NCBI RefSeq assembly: GCF_900115685.1
Contig: NZ_FOXJ01000008.1
Location: 1 to 64,000, forward strand
From: Variovorax sp. 770b2
GTDB taxonomy: Bacteria; Pseudomonadota; Gammaproteobacteria; Burkholderiales; Burkholderiaceae_C
Direction: 5' to 3'
Length of the DNA: 64,000 nt
Made by a program: the position numbers and the translations under genes. Of the stretch, positions 29,623-39,456 are shown piece by piece (within the stretch, counting starts at the first letter, position 1; each line of letters starts with the position of its first letter). Below the pieces are notes generated by a model that saw only the letters and a list, made by a program, of their open reading frames with translations, did no database searches and had not been told where the DNA came from.

Positions 29623-30528
29623 ATGAACAAGTTCTTGGAAGGCCGCGTGGCCATCGTCACGGGGGCCGGCAGCGGCCTGGGCAAGGCGCATGCGATGGCG
29701 CTCGCGCGGCATGGCGCACGCGTCGTGGTCAACGACGTGGCGGGCAGGCACGAAGGCTCGCCGGGGCGCGCGGTCGCCGACGAGATCGTGCGGGCCGGCG
29801 GCCTGGCCATCGCCGACGGCGGCAACGTCACCGATTTCGCGCAGATGGAACAGATGGTCGCGCGCGCCATCGGCGAATGGGGCCGCGTCGACATCCTCGT
29901 GAACAACGCCGGCGTGCTGCGCGACAAGACTTTTTCCAAGATGTCGCTCGACGATTTCCGGCTGGTGATGGACGTGCACCTGATGGGCGCCGTCAACTGC
30001 GTGAAGGCCGTGTGGGAGCACATGCGCGAGCGCCGGTACGGCCGCATCGTGATGACGACGTCCTCGTCGGGCCTCTACGGCAACTTCGGCCAGTCCAACT
30101 ACGGCGCCGCGAAGATGGCGCTCGTGGGCCTCATGCAGACGCTGGCGCTCGAAGGCGCCAGGCAGAACATCCGCGTGAATTGCCTCGCGCCCACGGCCGC
30201 GACGGCCATGACCGAAGGCGTGCTGCCGCCCGAGGCGCTGGCCCGGCTCGCGCCGGCCAACGTGAGCCCGGGCCTCGTCGCGCTGGTGGGCGAGGACGCG
30301 CCGACGCGCACCATCCTGCTGGCGGGCGCGGGCAGCTTCGAGAGCGCGAACGTCACGATGACGCAGGGCATCTTCATCGGCGACGCGGAAGACCCGGTGG
30401 CGCAGATCCGCTCGCGCATGGAAGAGATCCTGGACCGCCAGGACGAGCGCGTGCCCGGCACGGGGTTCGAGCAATACCAGCTGGAGCTTTCCAAGGCCGG
30501 CATCGAGATGGCGCTGCCCGGCGCATAG
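29623..30528 (+). CDS. SDR-family oxidoreductase, hydroxyacyl-CoA-dehydrogenase-like
   Basis: A 301-aa short-chain dehydrogenase of the type found in multifunctional enzyme 2: TGAGSGLGKAHAMALARHG cofactor loop, VVVNDVAG, NNAGVLRDKTFSKM, TTSSSGLYGNFGQSNYGAAK with catalytic Ser, Tyr and Lys, and NCLAPTAATAMTE. It has about 50 extra C-terminal residues. An AGGAG site precedes the ATG. It follows BKACE by 41 bp and could oxidise a beta-hydroxy group to the keto group that BKACE needs. Confidence 0.91.
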   Translation: MNKFLEGRVAIVTGAGSGLGKAHAMALARHGARVVVNDVAGRHEGSPGRAVADEIVRAGGLAIADGGNVTDFAQMEQMVARAIGEWGRVDILVNNAGVLRDKTFSKMSLDDFRLVMDVHLMGAVNCVKAVWEHMRERRYGRIVMTTSSSGLYGNFGQSNYGAAKMALVGLMQTLALEGARQNIRVNCLAPTAATAMTEGVLPPEALARLAPANVSPGLVALVGEDAPTRTILLAGAGSFESANVTMTQGIFIGDAEDPVAQIRSRMEEILDRQDERVPGTGFEQYQLELSKAGIEMALPGA

Positions 30529-30699
30529 AGCGCACGCCGCCGCGCGGCGAGGGTTTTCACTGCATGGGGGCACCACATCGGATTCGCCCCCGCGGTGTCG
30601 GGTTCGCACATTGGATTCGAGAGGGGCGCGCGCGAGACTTTGTCGGGCCTCGAAAGAAGGCCGCGTAAGCAACCTGCAACGACATCGGAGACAGACCCA

Positions 30700-32481
30700 A
30701 TGAAATCCAGCAACAGAGACCTGGCCCTTGTGGCCGTGGCCTGCCTCGCGGCGACCGCCATGCTTGCCGGCTGCGGTGGTGGCGGCAGTGGCGGCGGGGG
30801 CTTCCCGTTCGTGACCCTGCCCCCTGCCGCGCCGCCGCCCGCCGCGCCACCCCCGGCCGCACCGCCGCCGCCTTCGCAGCCCGTTGCGCTCACCTGCGAC
30901 CAGCTGCAGGGCATGACCGTCGCCGCATCGGCGATCGGCCTGCCCACCTCCGGCGCCACCGTGACGTCGGTCAAGACCGTGGCCGCCAGCGGCAGCGGCG
31001 CGGCGGCCGTGCCCGAGTACTGCGAAGTCGCGGGCAAGATCGCGCCGGTCGATGCGACGGCGCCCAACATCCTCTTCCAGCTGGCGTTGCCCACGCGCTG
31101 GAACCAGAAGGTCGTCATGTTCGGCGGTGGCGGGTTCAACGGCACCATTCCGAGCGTCAAGAGCAACGTGCCCAACGGTCCCGTCGACCAGCCCACGCCG
31201 CTGGGCCGGGGCTACGCCACCTTCGCGAGCGACTCGGGCCACCAGGCCAACGCGCTCGGCTCGCAGGACGGCTCGTTCGGCCTGAACGACGAGGCCGTGC
31301 GCAACTTCGGCGGCGACGTGCTCAAGAAGGTGCACGACGTCGCGCTCTCGCTGGTGAAGACGCGCTACGCGGCCAGCCCGGCGAAGGCGTATTTCGCCGG
31401 CGGATCGACGGGCGGGCGCGAGGCGCTGACCGCCATCCAGCGCTGGCCCGCGGACTGGGACGGCGCGATCGCGTGGTACCCCGCGTGGAACGACGCGTCG
31501 GCGCTGCTGGCCGGGCACCGCATGAGCCGCGCGCTTGCGCAGCCGGGCGCCTATCCCAACGTCGCGAAGCGCGAGGTGCTGTTCAAGGCCGCGATGGAAG
31601 CCTGCGACGCGCTCGATGGCGCGACCGACGGCCTCATCAGCAACCAGAACCTGTGCAATGCGCGCTTCGATCCGTCGACCGCCACGCTGGCCGGCGTCGC
31701 GGTGCGCTGCCCGGGCGGCGCGGACACGGGCAACACCTGTCTCTCGGATGCACAGATCACGGCACTGAAGACCATCAATACGCCGACCAATTTCAACTAC
31801 CTGCTCGCGAGCGGGGAGACGCAGTACCCGGGCTACAACGTGTGGGGCGCGGACCTGGGCATCACCACCTGGACTTCGCCGCTGGAGCCGGTGGTGACGT
31901 TCCTCGCGTTCGGCACCTCGCCGCCGGGGCGCCCGATGCCCGCGACCGCGCCCTACGTCAGCGTGCTGACCGACCAGTGGATCAAGTACTCGGTGACGCG
32001 CGATCCGCTGTACGACTCGCTCTCGCTCGATCCGGAAAACGCCGGCCCGTGGGCCAATCGCATCAGTTCGCTGAGCACGCAGCTGGACGTCAGCACCGAC
32101 ATCTCCGCGTTCAAGGCGCGCGGCGGCAAGCTGCTGCTGGCCCACGGCCTGGCCGACGTGCTGGTGAGCACGCGGGCCACGGAGCAGTACTACCAGCGGC
32201 TGCAGTCGCGCCTGGGGCTCGCGGAAGTCGATTCGTTCGTGCGCTACTACGAGGTCGCGGGCCTGGGCCATGCGGTGAGCAGCGTCTTCAATGCGACGTG
32301 GGATTCGCTCACGGCCCTGGAGCAATGGGCCGAGAAGGGCACCGCGCCCACGGGGCAGGTGACGACCGACACGGCCGGCGTGCCCGGCCGCACCCGGCCG
32401 CTGTGCGACTACCCGAAGTGGCCGGCGTACAAGGGGTCGGGCGACGTCAACCTCGCGGCGTCCTTCCGCTGCGCCGACTGA
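30700..32481 (+). CDS. Tannase/feruloyl-esterase-family lipoprotein
   Basis: A 593-aa secreted alpha/beta hydrolase (PF07519-like). Lipobox LAGC (Cys25), a glycine run and a PPAAP repeat linker (about 40-60) precede the catalytic domain. The nucleophile is Ser236 in GGSTGGREA, the acid probably Asp486 (HGLADVLV) and the base His524 (GLGHAVS). The calcium-loop motif CDALDGATDGLI is kept. The family's paired cysteines beside Ser and His are Gly235 and Ala525 here, so the CS-D-HC disulfide is missing. It would release an acid from an ester outside the cytoplasm, upstream of the Liv transporter in pathway terms. Start set by GGAG nine bases before ATG. Confidence 0.88.
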   Translation: MKSSNRDLALVAVACLAATAMLAGCGGGGSGGGGFPFVTLPPAAPPPAAPPPAAPPPPSQPVALTCDQLQGMTVAASAIGLPTSGATVTSVKTVAASGSGAAAVPEYCEVAGKIAPVDATAPNILFQLALPTRWNQKVVMFGGGGFNGTIPSVKSNVPNGPVDQPTPLGRGYATFASDSGHQANALGSQDGSFGLNDEAVRNFGGDVLKKVHDVALSLVKTRYAASPAKAYFAGGSTGGREALTAIQRWPADWDGAIAWYPAWNDASALLAGHRMSRALAQPGAYPNVAKREVLFKAAMEACDALDGATDGLISNQNLCNARFDPSTATLAGVAVRCPGGADTGNTCLSDAQITALKTINTPTNFNYLLASGETQYPGYNVWGADLGITTWTSPLEPVVTFLAFGTSPPGRPMPATAPYVSVLTDQWIKYSVTRDPLYDSLSLDPENAGPWANRISSLSTQLDVSTDISAFKARGGKLLLAHGLADVLVSTRATEQYYQRLQSRLGLAEVDSFVRYYEVAGLGHAVSSVFNATWDSLTALEQWAEKGTAPTGQVTTDTAGVPGRTRPLCDYPKWPAYKGSGDVNLAASFRCAD

Positions 32482-32491
32482 AGCATCGGGC

Positions 32492-33718
<1,227 letters not shown>

Positions 33719-33831
33719 GGTGATAACCCTTGGTTTTCTGGCTAGGGCTGGAATGTGCTCCTCTTGGGATGTACTTGGTAGCCCTGTGGATTGCACAATG
33801 TCTATACGTAATGCGCATAAAGAGCGAGGAA

Positions 33832-34776
33832 ATGCCGAATTCACCCCCCGCCGCCGACCGCATCGAGCTGATGCAGACCTTCGTCCACATCGTCGAGGCC
33901 GGCAGCCTCTCGGCCGCGGCGCTGCGGATGGGCGCGACGCAGCCCACCGTGAGCCGCCGGCTGCAGGCGCTGGAGCGCTCGCTGGGCGTGCGGCTCTTGC
34001 GCCGCTCCACGCACGCCATGAAGCTCACCGAGGACGGCGAGCGCTGCTACGAGGGCGCCAAGGAACTGATCGCCAACTGGCGCGCCTTCGAGGCCGATCT
34101 GCGCGGCGTGGGCGACGAGCCCGAGGGCACGCTGCGCGTGGTGGCGCCGCATGCGCTGGGGCAGCGGCTGCTGGTCGGCCCGCTGGCCGAGTACCTGCGC
34201 GCCTATCCCCGGGTGGCCGTCGAATGGCTGCTGCACGACCGGCGGCCCGACTTCATCGCCGAGGGCGTCGATTGCGCGATCCAGGTCGGCGAGGTGACCG
34301 ACACCATGGCCGTGGCCATCAAGCTTTCGGAGGTGCCGCGCGTGGTGGTCGCCGCGCCGTCGGTGCTGGAAGGCCGCAAGCCCCCCACGCACGCCTCGGA
34401 ACTGGCCGGGCTGCCCTGGATCGCGCTGCGCACCTTCTATCGCAACGAGGTGCAGCTCACGCACCGGCCTAGCGGCGAGCTCGCGCGGGTGCCGATCCGC
34501 CCGCGCATGAGCACCGACAGCCTCTATGCGCTGCACAGCGCGGCCGTCATGGGGCTGGGTGCCTGCATCGGCTCGGCCTGGCTCATGAACGACGACATCG
34601 CCGCCGGCCGGCTGGTGCAGCTGGTGCCGCAGTGGCATGCGGCGCCGCTGCCCGTGTACCTGACCTATTCGCCCGCGCGCTTCCAGCCCGCGCGGCTGCG
34701 CCGCTTCATCGAGGTGGTGCGCCTCGCGATGGCCGACCCGACGGGCCGCGCCTGGGAGGTCAGGGCGTCGCCTTGA
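33832..34776 (+). CDS. LysR-family transcriptional regulator
   Basis: A 314-aa protein from MPNSPPAADR: winged HTH at about 8-65 (MQTFVHIVEAGSLSAAALRMG, QPTVSRRLQALERSLGVRLL) and a LysR substrate-binding domain of the CrgA type to the end. Other in-frame ATGs at 33811 and 33730 exist; the first helix of the family begins right after 33832 and GAGGA precedes it, though only one base away. It faces the MFS gene across 113 bp. Its last 17 bases overlap the end of the convergent TetR gene. Confidence 0.87.
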   Translation: MPNSPPAADRIELMQTFVHIVEAGSLSAAALRMGATQPTVSRRLQALERSLGVRLLRRSTHAMKLTEDGERCYEGAKELIANWRAFEADLRGVGDEPEGTLRVVAPHALGQRLLVGPLAEYLRAYPRVAVEWLLHDRRPDFIAEGVDCAIQVGEVTDTMAVAIKLSEVPRVVVAAPSVLEGRKPPTHASELAGLPWIALRTFYRNEVQLTHRPSGELARVPIRPRMSTDSLYALHSAAVMGLGACIGSAWLMNDDIAAGRLVQLVPQWHAAPLPVYLTYSPARFQPARLRRFIEVVRLAMADPTGRAWEVRASP

Positions 34777-35443
34777 TGCCGCAGCCGCCCAGCACGAAGG
34801 CCACCAGCTCGCGCGCGATGGGTTCGCGGTCGATGGGCGCATCGGGCGGCAGGCCCAGCATCACGCGCGTCTGGATCGCGTAGTCGGCGTAGCTCTGGGT
34901 CATGGCCCAGATGTGCATGAGGAGGATGCGCGCATCGAGCGGGCGCATCTGCCCGCGCGCGATCCAGCCGTTGATGATGTCCACCTTCTTCTGTGTCCAG
35001 GCGCGGGCGTTGGGCCAGTAGCGGTCCAGGTTGCGGCCGCCGTCCAGGATCTCGCGCGTGAAGATGCGCGACATCTCGGGGCTGTCGATCGCGTGGTCCA
35101 GCTTCTTTCGGATGTAGTCGCCCAGCACGGTGGCCGGGTCGCTCGCGTCCTCGAACGAGAACACCACCTTCCAGGCGTGCAGCACCTGCATGAGCAGCTC
35201 CTCGTAGAGCTCTTCCTTGCCGGCGATGTAGTAGTGCAGCTGGGGCTTGGTGAGGCCGGCGCGCGCGGCGATGGCCTGGGTCGAGGTGCCCTTCAGGCCG
35301 TGCAGGCTGAACTCGGCCACCGCCGCGGTGCGGATGGCCGCCATGATGCGCTCGCGCCCCGGGCGTGCGCGCGACAGCGGGCCGTCGGGGGCGGGCATTT
35401 CCTGGGCGGTGGCGGGGGGCAGGGCGGCAGTGTCGGAGGTCAT
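34760..35443 (-). CDS. RutR-like TetR-family transcriptional regulator
   Basis: A 227-aa repressor. HTH at about 35-80 (FSLHGLKGTSTQAIAARAG, TKPQLHYYIAGKEELYEELL) and a C-terminal domain strongly resembling RutR, the pyrimidine-sensing regulator (YIRKKLDHAIDSPEMSRIF, WTQKKVDIINGWIARGQ, HIWAMTQSYADYAIQ). The start is uncertain because the frame stays open to 35530; I use MTSDTAA. It is divergent from a secreted asparaginase, with a 16-bp perfect palindrome between them, so it may link nitrogen-source sensing to asparaginase expression. Confidence 0.85.
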   Translation of the reverse strand: MTSDTAALPPATAQEMPAPDGPLSRARPGRERIMAAIRTAAVAEFSLHGLKGTSTQAIAARAGLTKPQLHYYIAGKEELYEELLMQVLHAWKVVFSFEDASDPATVLGDYIRKKLDHAIDSPEMSRIFTREILDGGRNLDRYWPNARAWTQKKVDIINGWIARGQMRPLDARILLMHIWAMTQSYADYAIQTRVMLGLPPDAPIDREPIARELVAFVLGGCGIKATP

Positions 35444-35525
35444 GCTGGAAGGAGGCGGCGGGCGCCCGGCCGATGGTAATCCCAAGGCGCATGGCGGCCC
35501 GCCGTGCCGCAAGGCATGGCCGCAT

Positions 35526-35541
35526 GCCATGCCGGCATGGC
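35526..35541. promoter_or_regulatory. Palindromic candidate TetR operator
   Basis: GCCATGCCGGCATGGC is a perfect 16-bp palindrome in the 175-bp spacer between the RutR-like gene and the asparaginase gene, about 85 bases from each start. Size and symmetry fit a TetR-dimer site. Confidence 0.55.
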
Positions 35542-35618
35542 GATGCAGCGCATGCGGGCACGGTTCATGTATCTTCCTCGCCGCTTCCAGAATTTCACCT
35601 CAGACCAAGGAGTCTTCC

Positions 35619-36686
35619 ATGTACCTCTCTCCCCGTTTCCGGGCCTTCGCCGCGGGCGCCGCCCTGCTTGCCGCGAGCGCGCTCGCGCAGGCGCAGCAAC
35701 TGCCGAACGTGGTGATCCTGGCCACCGGCGGCACCATCGCCGGCGCCGGCGCCTCGGCCGTCAACAGCGCCACCTATGCGGCCGCCAAGGTCGGCGTCGA
35801 CAAGCTCATCGCCGGCCTGCCCGAGCTCGCCAAGGTCGCCAACGTGCGCGGCGAGCAGGTGTTCCAGGTCGCATCGGAAAGCCTCACCAACGACAACCTG
35901 CTGACGCTGGCCAAGCGCGTCTCGGCGCTGTCCAAGCAGGCGGACGTGGACGGCATCGTCATCACCCACGGCACCGACACGCTGGAAGAAACCGCCTACT
36001 TCCTGACCCTGACGGTGCACACCAACAAGCCGATCGTGGTGGTCGGCTCGATGCGTCCGGGCACGGCCCTCTCGGCCGACGGCGCGCTCAACCTGTACGA
36101 CGCGGTCAACGTGGCGGGCAGCAAGGACGCCATGGGCAAGGGCGTGCTGGTGACGATGGGCGACAACATCGACAGCGGCCGCGACGTGAGCAAGAACGTC
36201 AACATCAAGACCAGCGCGTTTTCCAGCCAATGGGGGCCGCTGGGCATGATCGTGGAGGGCAAGAACTACTGGTTCCGCGCGCCGGTCAAGCGCCACACCA
36301 TGAATTCGGAATTCGACATCGACAGCATCAACGCGCTGCCGCCGGTGGAGATCGCCATGGGCTACGAAGGCGTGTCGTCGGTGGCCATCGACGCGATCGC
36401 CAAGAGCGGCGCCAAGGCGCTCATCCACGGCGGCACGGGCAATGGCTCGGTGGCCGACCGGATCGTGCCGAACCTGCAGAAGGCGCGCACCGACGGCGTG
36501 ATCGTGATCCGCAGCTCGCGCGTGCCCGACGGCTTCGTGATCCGCAACGCCGAGCAGCCCGACGACAAGTACGACTGGGTGGTGGCGCACGACCTGCGCC
36601 CGCAGAAGGCGCGCATCCTGGCGATGGTGGCGCTCACGAAGACCAGCAACACCAAGGAACTGCAGCGGATCTTCTGGGAGTATTGA
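35619..36686 (+). CDS. ansB: Periplasmic L-asparaginase (type II)
   Basis: A 355-aa secreted enzyme hydrolysing asparagine (and often glutamine) to the acid and ammonia. The Sec signal peptide ends at AQA near residue 26. Both active-site signatures are present: ATGGTIAGAGAS with Thr39 and ITHGTDTLEETA with Thr119 and Asp120. GSMRPGTALSADG and the C-terminal ELQRIFWEY also fit. AAGGAG precedes the ATG by six bases. It is divergent from a RutR-like repressor. Length is normal for AnsB. Confidence 0.95.
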   Translation: MYLSPRFRAFAAGAALLAASALAQAQQLPNVVILATGGTIAGAGASAVNSATYAAAKVGVDKLIAGLPELAKVANVRGEQVFQVASESLTNDNLLTLAKRVSALSKQADVDGIVITHGTDTLEETAYFLTLTVHTNKPIVVVGSMRPGTALSADGALNLYDAVNVAGSKDAMGKGVLVTMGDNIDSGRDVSKNVNIKTSAFSSQWGPLGMIVEGKNYWFRAPVKRHTMNSEFDIDSINALPPVEIAMGYEGVSSVAIDAIAKSGAKALIHGGTGNGSVADRIVPNLQKARTDGVIVIRSSRVPDGFVIRNAEQPDDKYDWVVAHDLRPQKARILAMVALTKTSNTKELQRIFWEY

Positions 36687-36809
36687 TCTCCCCCAGGCTT
36701 GCTCGCTTCGCGTAGCCTCCTACCCCCTTCCGGGGGCAACACCTGCGGCCCGGCAAAGCCGGTTCCGCGGTGTTTCCGGCGAAGACGCCCGGGATGCCCG
36801 GGGTGATGC
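36687..36809. repeat. Intergenic hairpin-pair repeat, copy B
   Basis: Non-coding stretch between convergent asparaginase and PAP2 genes. It has a GCTCGCTTCGCG tract, a C5-TTCC-G5 hairpin (36723-36736) and a CCGGC-AAA-GCCGG hairpin (36750-36762). The architecture matches 10921-11050. The hairpins are symmetrical and could end transcription from both sides. Confidence 0.5.
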
Positions 36810-37643
36810 TCAGGCCGGCGCGCGCCGCTGTTTGCGGTGCCGCGCGTATTCCAGGCTGCTCACGCACACGAGCAGCCAGGCGAAGCCGGTCAAGAGGCCG
36901 GCCGCCACATCGCTCGCAAAGTGCACCTGCAAGAAAATGCGGCTGCACGCGATGGTCAGGATGGCGCCCACGGCGGCCATCGCCGCCGGCACATGCCAGC
37001 GCGCTGGGAGCGTGCGCAGTGCCAGGTACAGCAGCATTCCGTAACTCACGATCGCGCCCGCGCTGTGTCCGCTCGGGAAGCTGTAGCTCGTCTCGAACGC
37101 GAGGCCGTGGTCGTGCAGCGGCCGCGCCCGCTCGAAGATGTGCTTGAGCGCGGGGTTCAGCAGCACGATGCCGCCGAGTGCGAGCACCCAGCCCAGCGCG
37201 AGACCCCGGTGCGCATGGCGCCACAGCACGGCGGCGACGATCAGGCACACCGGTGCGAGAAAGGCGAAGTCGCCCAGGTGCGTGAGCCAGCTGAAGGCGA
37301 CGAGCGCGGCCCACGGCACATGGGTGCCAATGGCATCGGCGAGCGCCTGGTCGGCCAGGCCCATCGAGTGACCGTCGGAAAGGTTCGACGCAATCCATGC
37401 GAACACGCTTGCCGCTGCAAGGATCAAGAGGAACCCGGCCGCGAGCCCGAGGGCGATGCGCGGCTCGCTGGGTTCGTCGGCATCGAGCGCCTTGAAATGG
37501 CGCCGCTGCAGCGTCCGGCAAATGGCGCCGGCGCCGAGCACCGACACGGTCCAGACCGAGAGAAACCAGCCCAGCGCATGGGCGCCGAGTTGCTGGGCAA
37601 GGAGAACGAGAGGGGGGGCGAGAGGGGAAGCTTCCAACGGCAT
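36810..37643 (-). CDS. PAP2-family membrane phosphatase
   Basis: A 277-aa inner-membrane phosphatase with about six hydrophobic segments. All three PAP2 motifs are intact: KHIFERARP, SFPSGHSAG and SRIFLQVHFASDV. Such enzymes dephosphorylate phosphatidic acid, phosphatidylglycerophosphate or undecaprenyl pyrophosphate. It lies next to a metallophosphoesterase and a lipid kinase on the same strand, 11 bp from the former, which suggests a lipid or lipid A modification role. Start at MPLEASP; upstream frame overlaps the neighbour. Confidence 0.9.
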   Translation of the reverse strand: MPLEASPLAPPLVLLAQQLGAHALGWFLSVWTVSVLGAGAICRTLQRRHFKALDADEPSEPRIALGLAAGFLLILAAASVFAWIASNLSDGHSMGLADQALADAIGTHVPWAALVAFSWLTHLGDFAFLAPVCLIVAAVLWRHAHRGLALGWVLALGGIVLLNPALKHIFERARPLHDHGLAFETSYSFPSGHSAGAIVSYGMLLYLALRTLPARWHVPAAMAAVGAILTIACSRIFLQVHFASDVAAGLLTGFAWLLVCVSSLEYARHRKQRRAPA

Positions 37644-37654
37644 GCGGCTGCACC

Positions 37655-38491
37655 CTAAGGGGGCGCCGCGCTGCTGGCAAGCGAAAGCGGGAATACTTTG
37701 GTGCACTCGAAGGCTTTGTCGGCGGCGGCGTAGTCCCAGCGTTCCACGCGGCACGCGCGCGTGCCGGCGGCCACGTCCAGGCCCAAGCCCAGGCGCACCA
37801 CGTTCACCGAATTCGGAAACCCGGCGCGCACGCGGTGCGACACCGCCGTGCCCGCCTGCACGGCGAAGGCGGTGCGCTTGCAGCCCGAGAACGCATCGTG
37901 CAGCGAGCGCACGTAGGGCAGGTGGATGTGGCCGCCCAGGATCAGGTCGACGCCCGCCTCGGACCAGTGCGCCACGGCCCGCTCGCGGCCATGCAGGCGG
38001 TTGGACATGTCCTCCTGCCGCGTGACCATCACCGGCTGGTGCGTCACCACCACGCGCAGCTGCGCGGGCGTTGCGGCCGCCAGCCGCTGCGCCACCCGCT
38101 CGACCTGCGCGGGCGAGACCACGCCGTCTTCATGCCGGTACCAGCGCGTCGTGTTGACGGTGACGACGAGCCATTCGTCGGACTCGAACACCGGCTCCAG
38201 GTCGTCGCCGAAGGCTTCCATGTACCGGCCGTAGGGCGAGAAGCAGCGCGCCGCAAGGTCGAACAGCGGGATGTCGTGGTTCCCCGGAATGACGAGCGTG
38301 GCGGGTACCGCCAGCCGGTCGACGAAAGCGCGCGCAGCCGCGAACTGCACGCGTGTGGCGCGCTGCGTGATGTCGCCCGACATCACCACCACCTGCGGTG
38401 CCAGCGCCTCGGCAAAGCGCTCGAGCGCCTGCAGCACCTCGGGCCGCTCGGTGCCGAAATGCGGGTCGGAGATCTGCAGCAGGCAACTCAT
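37655..38491 (-). CDS. Calcineurin-like metallophosphoesterase
   Basis: A 278-aa phosphoesterase with all five metal motifs in order: ISDPHFG, SGDITQ, PGNHDIP, VVTHQPVM and GGHIHLPY. Relatives include cyclic-nucleotide phosphodiesterase CpdA and lipid A/UDP-diacylglucosamine hydrolases. The start MSCLLQI overlaps the stop of the lipid kinase gene (ATGA), which fixes it and shows co-transcription. Confidence 0.92.
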   Translation of the reverse strand: MSCLLQISDPHFGTERPEVLQALERFAEALAPQVVVMSGDITQRATRVQFAAARAFVDRLAVPATLVIPGNHDIPLFDLAARCFSPYGRYMEAFGDDLEPVFESDEWLVVTVNTTRWYRHEDGVVSPAQVERVAQRLAAATPAQLRVVVTHQPVMVTRQEDMSNRLHGRERAVAHWSEAGVDLILGGHIHLPYVRSLHDAFSGCKRTAFAVQAGTAVSHRVRAGFPNSVNVVRLGLGLDVAAGTRACRVERWDYAAADKAFECTKVFPLSLASSAAPP

Positions 38492-39456
38492 TGCCTGGCC
38501 GCTTCCAGTTCCGGCGCAACCTCGGGCCGCACCAGCCACAGCGGCTCGGGCGATACGCGAAACATCAGCGGCATCTCCGTCCACGCGATCTCGCCGTCGG
38601 TCGCCACCTTCACGCGGCGCGGCGAGCGCAGGCGCCCGGCCTTCACCGTCATCGATTCGAAGGGAAAGCTCAGCACCTGGTCGGCGCGGCCGAGCCGGCC
38701 CATCGCGCCGCGCACCAGCAATTCGGGCATGGCCAGCACCCCGACCGGCTTGAGCGCGATGGCCGCGAGCTGCCCCTGCTCGGGCGCATCGGCATGCGCG
38801 ATGCCCACCTGCAGCAGCTGCAGCGGGTTGTTGCCCACGAAGAGGGTGGGCGTGCGGATGTCTTTCTCCTGCCCGCGCCAGGCCATGCGCAGGTTCCAGT
38901 GCCGGTGGCGGCCGCGCATCACCGTCAGGAGGCCCGCGAAGAACGCGATCCAGCGGCTGCGGCCGTAGCGCGCCTTGTAGGTCTCGCGCTCTTCCAGCAG
39001 CTCGGCGTACAGGCCCATGCTGGCGTTCACCAGGAACACGCGGTCGTTGACCAGCCCCACCTGCACGGCGCGCGGCTGCTCGGTCAGCAGCACCTGCAGC
39101 GCCTGGGCCGTGTCGCGCGGAATGCCGTGGGTGCGGCTGAAATAGTTGAAGGTGCCCTGCGGCAGCACGCCGAAGGCGCAGCCGCTGCCCAGCGTGGCCT
39201 CGGCCACTGCGTTGATGGTGCCGTCGCCGCCCGCGGCCACCACCACGCCATCCACGGCGCGGGCGCGTTCGACGGCCTCGCGCGCCAGGGCCTGCACCCG
39301 GCCCGGCCCGTCGACCAGGAAGATGCGGTGCCTGCGGCCGGCCGCGGCAAAGCCTTCCTCGATGACCCGGCGGGCCTCGGCGGTGCTCTCGCTGCCGGAG
39401 CCGGCATTGAGCACGATGAAAAACGGGGCGTTCGGACCGATGTGGGGCGGTTGCAT
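38488..39456 (-). CDS. Diacylglycerol-kinase-family lipid kinase
   Basis: A 322-aa YegS/DgkB-like kinase: FIVLNAGSGS phosphate loop, AAGGDGTINAVAEA nucleotide-binding motif (GGDGT) and PQGTFNYFSR, followed by a beta-sandwich domain with FVGNNPLQLLQVG. It phosphorylates diacylglycerol, phosphatidylglycerol or a sphingoid-like lipid. It opens the kinase-phosphoesterase-PAP2 operon. The 213-bp gap upstream, to glyQ, holds divergent promoters, including a TAAAAT box at 39601 near glyQ, and a GCCGGC hairpin. Confidence 0.9.
   Translation of the reverse strand: MQPPHIGPNAPFFIVLNAGSGSESTAEARRVIEEGFAAAGRRHRIFLVDGPGRVQALAREAVERARAVDGVVVAAGGDGTINAVAEATLGSGCAFGVLPQGTFNYFSRTHGIPRDTAQALQVLLTEQPRAVQVGLVNDRVFLVNASMGLYAELLEERETYKARYGRSRWIAFFAGLLTVMRGRHRHWNLRMAWRGQEKDIRTPTLFVGNNPLQLLQVGIAHADAPEQGQLAAIALKPVGVLAMPELLVRGAMGRLGRADQVLSFPFESMTVKAGRLRSPRRVKVATDGEIAWTEMPLMFRVSPEPLWLVRPEVAPELEAARQ

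Noticed and set aside
30529..30699. Near-repeat CACATCGGATTCG / CACATTGGATTCG and a short GC palindrome before the esterase gene
   Set aside because: The repeat is short and imperfect and the palindrome lacks a T-tract; not enough for an operator or terminator call.
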